Assembly: GCF_004193775.1 (NCBI RefSeq)
Contig: NC_041005.1
Coordinates: forward strand, 5,954,501 to 6,018,500
Length of the DNA stretch: 64,000 bases
Direction of reading: 5' to 3'
Source: Glycine soja
Lineage: Eukaryota > Streptophyta > Magnoliopsida > Fabales > Fabaceae
Position 1 is the first letter of the stretch. Each line of letters begins with the position of its first letter. Below, one piece after another: positions 36,003-48,700 of this stretch. The position numbers and the translations under genes were made by a program. The notes under the pieces are model-generated. The model made no database searches and was not told the DNA's origin. It saw only the letters and a program-made list of their open reading frames with translations.

Positions 36003-38045
36003 AAACTCGTTTTTATTTTTAATTGTATTCATGTGATCATTTTTTAGGCGTGAAGTTTATGTAATCATTTAATTGTTCTTCGAAGAAGGCAAATCGAAAT
36101 AGCATCCCATTTTATAGTTAGATTCTTGCGAAGAGAAGAGAGCAGAACTTGACGCCTTGTAAATTGTAATTGTATTTTTGCTAGATTTTATTTTATTTTT
36201 TTCAGCCCATATCATTTTTTATTTTCAATCTTTGTTTTAAGTGTGGTTCCGTTTTCTTTCTCTTTTTTTTTTTTTTAAAAAAAAAAAGACACTTGCTAGG
36301 CTTACGGAGAGGAGTTAAGAAGATGAAAAGAGTGGGAGGCATTGTACATTTAACATTTATAATTATATCGATTGCTTAACTAATTGATTTGTTCATAATA
36401 AAAGAAACTAATTCAGTTGACTTGACGAGACTAGCAGATGTTTTATTTAAAGCATCCCCAATGCGGTTTTTTCAAATGAGTTTTTTAAGTTATTTTTTGT
36501 GGTTTTTATAGTATTTTATGTGGTTTTCACGGTGTTATATCATTATCATTGTGAGAAATTCATACATAATTTCATTTCAATGGAAAGAAATTTTAAGAAA
36601 CTTATATTTTTATTTTTTACTTACTTATGATATTATTATATATAAAATTAATATTTTTTATTGTTAAATAACAATTTCTTGAAGAAAATATAAATTTTAT
36701 TTTTAAAAAATTCTTTATGTCTCCTAAATTTGTTGTAATGAAAAAGAAATTATAAGAAATAATTTTTTTATTTAAGAAATTTTTCAAAAAATCTTCGTTG
36801 GAAATGCTCTTAGATTTCTATCTAAATTCATTTTGAATAATAATTTTTTTCCTATTCCATATGCTTATTTTAGTACAATATTTTGTGAACTTTCTTGGAA
36901 AAAACAATAAAGCATTAAGCTTATATTTAGCCTTTTTGTTGTGGTTAAATTGTTAATTGAGAAGTGATTTCATCTGTTTATTTACCTTAAATCTCAGTAA
37001 TTCATGACCATTTCATAATTCATTTTTTCAAATAATAAAATTTCTGAACTTTAAAAAATTAAAATAAAAGAAATCAATCTAAACAAGGAACTGATATCAT
37101 GTGAGATATTTTAATTCTCCAGTTTGTTAGTTTAGAATTTTTATTATATTTTAACATTTAAAAATGAATTATAATAAAAAAAATAAATGAATGGTTGAAA
37201 GTGAAGATAAATAAAAAAATTAAAATTACTCATAGTAATTTAATTTCAATTTAACAGGAAGAACTTATTGTCCCTTTGGAGATCGCAGGGCAACAACCAA
37301 ACTACGATACCAAGAAACCAACCCAAGAATCTTGGAAACAGACTCTAATGCATAAAGGATAATAAAAACTTAACATTAACCCGGGAACCAAAAAAAGAAC
37401 ACAATTGAATGCTCTGGTTGGGTCACCTCAGACTCTAGAAATATTCAAAAAATATATTTATTCTTACTAAAAATATATATTCAAAAAACTTGTACCGAAA
37501 TAGTTACTAAAATACTTGTAGAAATAGTCGAACTTAAAAAAAAAAATAGAATTCTTACTTAAGATTTTGTCAAAAAATAATGAAAATAATTTCTTTTTTA
37601 TTATCATTTTCTTCATATTTATTTTTTAAAAATATATATATTTGCACCACATCTCTCGGACAAGAATCGACCTTAGACATGAACAATTTTTATACTTATA
37701 ATATAAACCTCTAACAAGAGGGTTCAGTGGTTCGGACTTCTGTGAGGCTGAAAAGAAACAAAATCCTCTTACACTGCATCCCTCATTCTAATCAAGCTAC
37801 ATTTCTTTTCCATTAATGTTGAATTTCTATACAAAACTAAGGTGGGATTATTAACAAGCTCCAACTGAGCAAAAGAATGAAATGCATCTTCACTACTTCT
37901 ACCATTACAAAGAGTACCCCAAAAAATTCCCTCCCTTTGAACAAAACATGAGGTAAGTTTGATATTGGAATGAATTATTCAAGCTGCATTTACCAAGGTA
38001 AGACTGATTTTCCCAAGGAAGGAGCAGATGTTATTAGGATATTAG
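36003..38045. other. Spacer between the convergent PPD5 and TIC236 genes
   Basis: It holds the PPD5 3' UTR (about 36003-36200), a probable MITE, AT-rich sequence, and the TIC236 3' UTR at the right. No other gene is supported. Confidence 0.55.
36450..36812. mobile_element. Probable Tourist/PIF-like MITE, about 360 bp
   Basis: The ends AAGCATCCCCAATGCGG and, in reverse complement, AGAGCATTTCCAACGAAG resemble the GAGCATCYCCAACG ends of common plant MITEs. The interior is AT-rich with several AAGAAA..TTTCTT mirror words. The target duplication is not clear. Confidence 0.5.
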
Positions 38046-41000
38046 TTAATCCTGGGATGCAGAATATTCAAAAAGTACGCATTTGGACGAGCCATTTTTT
38101 AGGCACAGATGCAAACGACTTGTAAGTTTATAGGTCAAGGTCCATTCCATTGCCATCTGTGACTCCTTCATTTGCCTAACGATTCTGGCCTGCAAGAAAA
38201 ACAGTTGCTTTAGATAATGATAATAATAATAAGCTTACCAATGAGTAACAATAAAGCCTGCTGTTCCAACATTGAAAGGATTTGGCAACTAATGAATGCT
38301 TCTACATGTGATGTAAGAACAATTAGATGATGTGTTATGGATACTTCAGCATGTCTGGTTAATGATAACCAAATATTTTCCCATGAATAAAAACCCACTC
38401 ACTGGTCAGGGAAAAAAAATGATAAAAAGCCATTATTATATTCAGCAAAAAAAGAAAAGAGATAAGGAAAAAAAATCCCAGTTTAGAAATAGTTAATTAT
38501 TCAGCTAAGTAATGATAGTAATGATGTCTACACTCCAAAAGGTTATTAATAAGTAACCATTTATTATTCCTAAACTATTATATACATGAGAAAATAGTGT
38601 ATGCAGTGATTGTGTAAAGGGATTTTACAATGTCATCTAATTACAAATTATCATGTATGGTGAGTTTGTTGACTTCTACAATAATTACTTTAAAAGTCAT
38701 ACCCATAATGATTTTTTAATTAATTGACATTATAAATTCTTTTACACTGATAATACACAGAAATTGTAATATATATTAAGAATACTTTCTATGTTCTTCT
38801 CCATTACATTTTAACTATCATGATCAAAATAGAGCTTTTATCATCTGTTGCTTTATTTACAAAGAAACATTACAACTAATAATTTCCCTCTATTGATATA
38901 CAGATCAATTGACAAGTGAAGTTGGCTGAAATTAATAGAAATCCAGTTCTTAGAAAGCAAAGCTTTGAAATATAAACTAATTTGATTATAATTACCTGAA
39001 TACGTTTCCCAAGCTGGACTTCAACATCTGTACCAAATGATAAATTAGCAGCAAGTAACGTGAAAGGATCTACTGTAGCACCAGAAGAAACCAAACTAGG
39101 AATCTGAGGAGCGTAAACCAACTTCCACTTAGCCAGACCAAACTGTCCCTTCCCTTCTATTCGTGGCATTAGCTTTTCAAGAGTAGCAGTTGCAAGCTTT
39201 TCAAATGCAAGTTGACCATTGTTTTCCAAAATGGATTCTGCTAACTGACTATCAAGTCTTCTGGCAACCTGCATGGGTTGAAATAATTAACAAGACCATG
39301 CTGCCAGAAGGAAAAATCATGAGCATTGATCTTTCATAGATGAAACTATTGACTAACTTTAAAACTTTAGAATAATTAGGGCAACTTTTAGATCCAGCAG
39401 CACATGGAGATTTTTTGTGACCATAACACAGTTAAAGTGAATCCTGCCTAGGGTAGCTTTGCTATTCTTAGCCGGTCCCAAGCCCGGATAAAAGGAGAGG
39501 GTTGTGTTAGGCTTTCGACAGCCAACGTTAAACTTTGTCGAATCTCTATGACATGGATCAATTACGTAATAATGTGAATGCTAGGTCGTTGCCCGGAAGC
39601 AACGCGCTGTATGGCTCGAGTACAGTGTCAAAAGAGCAAGGGCCGCTGCATCGCCGCCCGGATGTAGTGAAAAGTAAGCAAGGGTTCCCACATTTTCGTG
39701 AACGGGTGTGGGTAAAGAAACTAGTTCATGACAGGAGGATTCGCTTTGGTACATGGAATATAGGCACACTTACTGGAAAATCTATGGAAATAGTGGATGT
39801 TATGGTGAGGAGGAAGATCAATTTTATGTGCCTACAAGAAACTAAGTGGACAGGTGAAAAAGCGAAAGAATTAGACAACTCGGGATTTAAGCTGTGGTAT
39901 ACGGGAAAAATCAGATCAAGAAATGGGGTAGGGATTATTGTGGACAAGGAGTGGAAGAAGGATGTCGTGGATGTAAGAAGAGTAGGAGATCGTATCATAG
40001 TCTTAAAATTAGTAGTGGGACAGGACACCTTTAATGTTATTAGTGGGTACGCACCTTAGGTTGGGTTAGCAGAACACTTTAAGGTAAAATTTTGGGAGGA
40101 TCTAGAAGGGGTACTTCAGGATATACCCCAAGGAGAGAAAGTTTTCCTAGGAGGGGATCTCAATGGACATGTAGGTAGCGTGGCTAGAGGTTTTGAGGGG
40201 GTGCATGGGGGTTTTGGCCTAGGGGAGATGAATGGGGAGGGTAAATCCATCTTGGAGTTTTCGGAGGCTTTGGATCTTTCTATAGCCAATACATGGTTTA
40301 AGAAAAGAGAGGAACATCTTATCACTTACAAAAGTGGAGGGACATGTTCTCAGATAGATTTCTTCCTTATCAGGAAGTCTGATAGGAAGTATTGCTTGAA
40401 CTGTAAAGTTATCCCGGGAGAGAGCTTGACTACCCAACATAGAGTTTTGGTTATGGATGTAAGAATTAGAGATAGGGCAAAGAGAAGAAGTCCTCTGGTA
40501 GCACCAAGGATCAAATGGTGGCACTTGAAGGTTGAGAAACAAGGAATCTTCCAACAAAAGATATGGGAGGGTTGATGTGGACAATCACAAGGAAGTGCAA
40601 ATGATATGTGGAACAAGATGTCTCAAGAGATTATTAAAGTGGCTAAAGAGACGTTGGGTGAATCTAGAGGTTTTGGACCTAGGGGTAAAGAATCGTGGTG
40701 GTGGAATGACAATGTTCAGAGCAAAGTTAGAGTAAAAAAGGAGTGTTTCAAGGAGTGGTCTAGGTGTAGAAATTCTGAAACTTGGGACAAGTATAAGATA
40801 GCTAGAAATGAAACCAAAAAGGCGGTGAGTGAGGCAAGAGCCCAAGCTTTTGACGGACTATACCAAGCTCTAGGAACCAGGGACGGAGAAAGATCTATAT
40901 ATAGGCTTGCTAAGGGTAGAGAGAGGAAGACTAGAGATTTGGATCAAGTAAAGTGTGTTAAGGATGAAGAAGGCAAAGTCTTAGTGCATGAAAAAGATAT

Positions 41001-42683
41001 CAAGGAAAGGTGGAAGGCGTATTTCCACAACTTATTTAATGATGGATATGGATATGACTCTAGCAGTCTAGACACAAGAGAAGAGGACCGGAACTATAAG
41101 TACTATCGTCGGATTCAGAAACAGGAAGTAAAGGAAGCGTTGAAAAGAATGAGTAATGATAAGGCGGTGGGGCCAGACAACATACCTATTGAAGTGTGGA
41201 AAACTCTTGGAGATAGAGGTCTTGAGTGGCTCACCGAACTCTTTAACGAAATTATGAGGTCAAAACGCATGCCGGAGGAATGGAGGAGAAGCACGTTAGT
41301 GCCAATCTATAAGAACAAGGGGGATATACAAAATTGTGCAAATTATAGGGGAATCAAGCTCATGAGTCATACCATGAAATTATGGGAAAGAGTGATCGAA
41401 CGGAGATTAAGAAAGGAGACTCAAGTTACTGAGAATCAATTTGGTTTCATGCCGGGAAGGTCGACCATGGAAGCGATTTATTTATTACGGCGGGTGATGG
41501 AGCAATATCGCATGGCCCAACAAGACTTGCACTTGATTTTTATTGACTTGGAGAAAGCGTATGATAGAGTGCCTAGAGAGATTTTGTGGAAAGCTCTAGA
41601 GAAGAAAGGGGTTAGGGTTGCATATATTCGAGCTATCCAAGATATGTATGATAGGGTATCGACTAGTGTTAGGACACAGGGTGGAGAGTCAGACGATTTT
41701 CCCATCACAATTGGTTTACATCAAGGGTCAACCCTTAGCCCTTACCTTTTTACCTTAATTCTGGATGTCCTCACGGAACAAATCCAAGAGATAGCGCCGA
41801 GATGCATGCTTTTTGCAGATGACATAGTCCTCCTTGGAGAGTCGAGGGAGGAGTTGAATGAGAGGTTGGAAACTTGGAGACGAGCTCTAGAAACACATGG
41901 CTTTCGCCTAAGCAGAAGCAAATCGGAGTATATGGAATGTAAGTTCAACAAAAGAAGGAGGGTTTCTAACTCAGAGGTGAAAATAGGAGACCATATTATC
42001 CCTCAAGTCACACGGTTTAAATATCTTGGGTCTGTAATACAGGATGATGGGGAAATTGAAGGGGATGTGAATCATCGCATTCAAGCAGGATGGATGAAAT
42101 GGAGAAAAGCATCGGGGGTGTTATGTGATGCAAAGGTACCGATCAAGCTAAAGGGAAAGTTTTATCGGACTGCGGTAAGACCGGCGATTTTGTACGGAAC
42201 AGAATGTTGGGCGGTCAAGAGCCAACATGAGAATAAAGTAGGTGTAGCGGAGATGAGGATGTTGCGGTGGATGTGTGGTAAGACTCGACAGGATAAAATT
42301 AGAAACGAAGCTATTAGAGAGAGGGTTGGAGTAGCGCCTATTGTAGAGAAGATGGTGGAAAATAGACTTAGGTGGTTTGGGCATGTAGAGAGAAGACCGG
42401 TAGACTCTGTAGTGAGGAGAGTAGACTAGATGGAGAGAAGACAAACAATTCGAGGCAGAGGAAGACCCAAAAAGACTATAAGAGAGGTTATCAAAAAGGA
42501 TCTCAAAATTAATGGTTTGGATAGAAGTATGGTACTTGATAGAACATTATGGCGGAAGTTGATCCATGTAGCCGACCCCACCTAGTGGGATAAGGCGTTG
42601 TTGTTGTATAACACAATTAAAGTGAATGTTAATGTGCACACACAATGGTCTAATACTATTTTTTTTTTTTTTTATCAGCAAAG

Positions 42684-42765
<82 letters not shown>

Positions 42766-45700
42766 AGTACCAGAGATACAAAGATTACATATTTGTGATA
42801 GTTCATACAATTGGTTCCGGATATCAGACTTAACACAGTCTCAATAGGAACCAAAAGCTGACTACATACAAGAGTCTATATCTACTGTTATCCTATAGCT
42901 GCTAGCCTCAGCTAATAAACAAAACCTGCTCTAAGATTACTTGACCATTGGTTAAAATGGGTTGTAAAATCTTTCTCCAAACTTTTAAGCCATGTCCAGA
43001 GTAAGAATGTTGCATCATCCAACAATTTGTTGCCATTGAAGGTTTCATTGAAAAATAGTATCTTGTTCCTCTGCTGCCATATGGACCATGTCAAAGCCAA
43101 CCACCAACACTGCCACCTATTGATCCTTATTCCATCAGCCAAACCAGTTACATGTTGAAGGAAATGTTGCCTTGGGGTTTGCGGGAAAGCACCTTGGATA
43201 TTCATCCAAGACAAGGATTCCCACCATACAGGAAGGATTTTGCTGCAATGGATAAATAAGTGGATTGCATCCTCCTCCATGCTCCTGCAGAATGGACAGC
43301 ACATATCATTGATCTCAACCTGTCGTCTTTGCAAGTTTGTTTTTGTTGACAATCTATCTCTAAGTAATCTCCAACCGAAGACTGAAATTTTGTTTGGAAT
43401 CTTTAGTTTCCATCAAAACATCCATTATGATTCCCCTCTGTTGTTTTCCACCCTTAACATATTATAAGCACTTTGTGCCGAGTATTGACCACTTGGATCA
43501 GCCTTCCACACCCAATCATCTCTTCCTATGAAGTACCGACACAGATACGGACACCAGACACGACATGGACACGTGGACACCTCACCTCTTAAAAAAGTTA
43601 ATGGGATGCTGATTTACTTATCAGTGTCGGTGTCGTGTCGGACACAGACACGGACACGTGTGAGACACCCGGACATGGCAAGGGGATGGGGTGTCCGTGC
43701 TTCATAGATCTCTTCTATGTGGCTGTATTATCTTGCCTTCAACATCTCTTAGGAAACTAACAGCCATGGCAATCTCACTGTCGAAAAGTGGCCTCCTCCA
43801 TATGAATTCCCACTCCCACCTTGTGTCCTTGTGAGCTCCCATCTGTCGGATGACCTGATTTTGCTGACAAGAAATGAGATATAATCTGGGGTATTTTGCT
43901 AATAGTGTTTCCTCCCCAGTAACCCAACTGTCCTCCCAAAACTTGATCCTCTCACCACACCCAACCCTCCACAACGTTCCATTTTGAAGAGTCCGACCCT
44001 GTTGCGAATGATGAAAAGCCATTTTAAAGTCCCTCCACCATATGGATTCGTTGGTGTCCCGAGATGTTGCATCCAAGCTCCTCCAGCCACCATATTTTGA
44101 CTCCAATATCCTAGCTCATAATTCTCCTTGATGCTGAAATAGACTTCATTTCCATCTGCAATGCAAGATTGAAAGTCTTAATGTCCTTGAGGCCCAATCC
44201 CCCTTTTTCTTTTGGGAGGCACACTGTCTCCCACTTAATTCAGGCAATCTTGTTTTGCTCAGATCCGCCACCCCATAGGAATCTGCGTTGTAAACACCAG
44301 CTTGTCCACCACTCTACTAGGGACCCTGAAAAATGAAAAGAAATAAATGAAAATTGATGTTAATACCGACTGTATAAGGGTCACTCTCCCCCCAAAAGAA
44401 ATGTGTCTTTGCTTCCACTTTGTTAATTTTCTCCCACACTTGTTAATGATAGAATCCCACAACTGACATCGCCTCAGGTTTGCCCCAATGGGTATGCCCA
44501 GGTAAACGAAAGGAATGACCAGCAAGTTACAATTCAAGTAGTTGGCCGCATCTTGCTTCCATTGGTCCGACACTCCAATTGCTTCAAAACAGTTTTTTAC
44601 AAAGTTAATTTTTAGGCTTGATGTGAGTTCGAAGGTCCTCAGGATAGCTTTGATAGCCTTGACATTCTCCATTGATGTCTCGCCAAAGAATATTGTGTCA
44701 TTCGCAAATTGTAGGATGCTTATTCCCACATTATTTGAGTCCACTGGGAATCCTCTGAACAAATTTTTTTCCACAGCTTCTCTCATCAATCCATTTAGAG
44801 CTTCAACAACAACATTAAAGAGAAGGGGTGCTAATGGATCCCCTTGCCTAAGTCCTCTTTGTGGAATGAACTCAGTCGAGGGGCTTCCATTCACTAGTAT
44901 CGAAAGAGACGCAGATCTTAAACATCCCTCAATCCATTTGATCCATTTGGAGCTAAAACCTGTCCTTCTCAGCATGTATAACAAGAATTCCCATGAGACT
45001 GAATTATATGCCTTCTCATAGTCTACTTTAAACACAAGGTATGATTTTTTACTCCTTTTAGCTTCTTCGATCACCTCATTTGCTATTATCACACTGTGCA
45101 ACAGATGTCGGTCCCTTATAAATGCAAATTGTGTTTCATCTATTATGAGTGGCATCACCTTCTTCAGTCTTTTAGCCAACATCTTGGACACTATCTTGTA
45201 CATATAGCCTATTAATGAAATAGGTCTATAGTCATTCAGGATTTGTGGATCAGCCACCTTAGGAATTAGGACTATAAAAGATGCATTACAATCCCTTGGA
45301 AAAGTTCCATTGACATAGAATTCATCTAGAAACCGAAGGACATCAGGTTTGATTATTTGCCAGAATTTCTTGATGAACTTGAAGTTTCGTCCATCTAGGC
45401 CTGGACTTTTCTCACTCTCACAGTCCCATATAGCCCGTTTTACTTCATCCTCCTGAAAGCGTCCCAACAGCATATCATTTTGTTGTTGACCAATGGTCTG
45501 AAAACAGATTCCATCCAACCAGGGTCTATGATGATCAGGTTCTTGAAATCTTTGCAAGAAGAACAATCTGACTTCCTCTTTCACTCTTGCCGGTTTGTTA
45601 ATCCAGGTTCCATCAATCATCACTCCTTTTAGAGAGTTGTTTCTGCGATTAGCATTCATCATCAAGTGGAAGTACCATGAGTTGCAATCGCCTTCTTTAA

Positions 45701-48700
45701 TCCATCTTGACCTCACCTTCTGCCTTAGAAGAGACTCATGTGATTGAGCAGCTACCCATAATGCTTCCTGTAACTACTTCCTTGTTAACACTTCTTGGGG
45801 AGATAGTTATCTATGGATTGTGTCCTCTTCCATTTTGTTTAACTCAGCCTCAATCTTCTTGACCTTCTTAAAAGTACTTGAATTTAAGTGTGAGGAAATT
45901 TCACTCACATGACTCTTGATATTCATGTTTCAGCTTACAATTTATAGAGTACAAAGCATAAGAGAGAGAAAGGGGGAAAAGACAACCTAGCCTAGTCTAT
46001 GTGACAGCCTAGTCTAGTCTATGTCTGCTGACTTCTAAAACAAGGAAAAAATATTTAGTAATGATGCATACAAATCTAATTTAGAAACCCCAAAAGATAT
46101 TCAACACTCCCCCTCAAGCTGGAGCATATAGATCATATGCACCAAGCTTGGAACAAATAGACTGAATCCTAGGTCCTCGCAATGACTTAGTCAAAATATC
46201 TGCTGGCTGATCATTAGAGCTAATGAACTCAGTGATAATTTCTTTGGACAATAGTTTCTCCCGAATGAAATGATAGTCAATTTCTATGTGTTTGGTTCTC
46301 TCATGAAAGACTGGATTTGAAGCAATATGGAGAGCGGCTTGGTTATCACAATATAACTTCATCTGCCCAACTTCACAGAATCTCAATTCTTGAAGTAGTT
46401 GTTTGATCCACATAAGTTCACATGTAGCCATGGCCATAGATCTATATTCAGCCTCTGCACTGGACCGGGCAACAACAGTTTGCTTCTTGCTCTTCCAAGA
46501 GATAGCATTCCCTCCAATGGAAACACAATATCCGGATGTGGATCTCCTATCCATAGGACAACCAGCCCAATCTGCATCACAATACCCAGATACTTGTGTA
46601 TTACCTTTGTCTTCATAAAGTAATCCTTGTCCTGGAGCTCTCTTAATGTATCTAAGAATACGCATAACAGCATTCCAATGATCAACATGAGGATTTTGCA
46701 TAAATTGGCTCACCACTCCAACAGCAAAGGAAATATCAGGTCTTGTAATGGTGAGATAAATGAGTTTTCCCACAAGTCTTTTATATCTCTCGGGATCAGG
46801 ACACATTTCACTCTGATCTGCCAGAAGCTTCAGATTTGGATCCATAGGACTATCAACAGGTCTACAATTCTGCATGCATGTTTCCTCCAAAATGTCAAGG
46901 GCATACTTCCTCTGAGAGATCACAACGCCATCTCTTGACTGAGCCACCTCAATACCAAGGAAGTACTTCAAATATCCCAGGTCTTTGGTCTGGAAATGAC
47001 TGAATAAGTGCTCCTTTAGCTGAACAATCTTAGTAGCATCATTCCCTGTAATCACTATATCATCAACGTATACTATCAAATAAACACATTTCCCAGGGGA
47101 TGAATGACAATAAAAAACAGAATGATCAGCCTCACTTCGTTTCAACCCAAAAAGTTGAATATGACTGAATTTACCAAACCAAGCTCGAGGGGATTGCTTC
47201 AACCCATAGAGAGATCAACGCAGCTTACAAACAAGACCATACTCCCCTTGAGCAACAAACCCAGGAGGTTGCTCCATATAAATCTCCTCCTCAAGATCAC
47301 CATGGAGGAAAGCATTCTTAATGTCAAGCTGATGAAGAGGCCAATGACGCATGGCTGCCATAGCAAGAAACAGACGAACAGTGGTGATTTTAGTCACAGG
47401 AGAAAAGGTGTCACAATAATCAAGGCCATAAATCTGAGTATAGCCTTTAGCTACCAATCGAGCCTTAAGCCGATCAACCTCACCATTAGGCCCAACTTTA
47501 ACTGCATAGACCCATCTACAACCCACAGTCTTCTTGCCAGGTGGAAGAGGAACAAGTTCCCAAGTACCATTATTTTCAAGGGCCTGCATTTCATCAATCA
47601 TAGCCTGTCGCCATCCAGGATGACTAAGTGCCTCATGAACATTAGAAGGAACATGGTGTGAGGATAAAGAGAAAACAAAGGAAGAATATGAAGGAGACAA
47701 GCGATGGTAACTCAAAAAATTATAAATAGGATGAGGGTTGCGAGTGGATCGAGTACCTTTTCGGATGGCAATGGGCCAGGCTGACTCAGAGTGATGAGAG
47801 ACAGGTGAGGAAGCAGGATCCATGGTTGGAGGACTAGTTGGAGAAGGATGAGAATCACGAGGGGAGGTTTCAGGTACTGTAGAATCAGCTGGCCGTGTCC
47901 TGTGATGATATGTAAGCAGAGGTGGAGAGACAACTTCAATTGAATTTGGTAGAGAAGATGGGACTTCATTGACATTTTGGTCAGAGTTACCTAGAGGACA
48001 AGGAATTGGCAGTACTTCCTGGAGAGAAGAAGAATGATCTACAGAGGATGAGAAGAAAGGTGTGTCTTCAAAGAAGGTTACATCTGCAGACATATAATAT
48101 CGTCTTATGATTGGAGAGTAACATTTGTAACCCTTTTGAAGACGAAAATAACCCAAAAAGACACATTTTACTGACTTAGCTGAAAGTTTGTCTAAATCAG
48201 GGGAAAGATCATGGACAAAACAAGTACAACCAAACACTCTAGGAGAGACATGAAACAATGGGTCATGAGGAAAGATAATTGAGTGAGGAATTTGGTTTTC
48301 AAGAGAAGAAGAAGGCATCCTATTAATTAAGAAGCACGCAGTAAGTACTGCGTCTCCCCAGTGATGTGTAGGAACATTAGAATTTAACATTAGGGAACGA
48401 GCAGTTTCAAGAAGGTGACGATTTTTCCTTTCAGCTATGCCATTTTGTTGAGGTGTATGAGGACATGTGGACTGGTGTAGGATACCTTTTGAGGATAAAA
48501 AAGAGGAAAGATCATGAGAGAAATATTCTTTTGCATTATCACTTCTGAAAATCTTGATTGTTTTTCCAAATTGATTTTCAATCTCATTGCAAAACGACTT
48601 AAATATGGGCAAAAGTTCAGATCTATCTTTCATTAAATAAACCCAAGTACATCTGGAGAATTCATCAATGAAGGTTACAAAATATCGAAAACCAAAAGAT

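Noticed and set aside
42547..42847. Open frames encoding long Tyr-Ile or Ile-Tyr repeats
   Set aside because: They are translations of the AT microsatellite.
44542..45021. 159-codon plus-strand open frame
   Set aside because: Antisense shadow of the L1 reverse transcriptase.
47104..47661. 185-codon plus-strand open frame
   Set aside because: Antisense shadow of the copia integrase-RT region.
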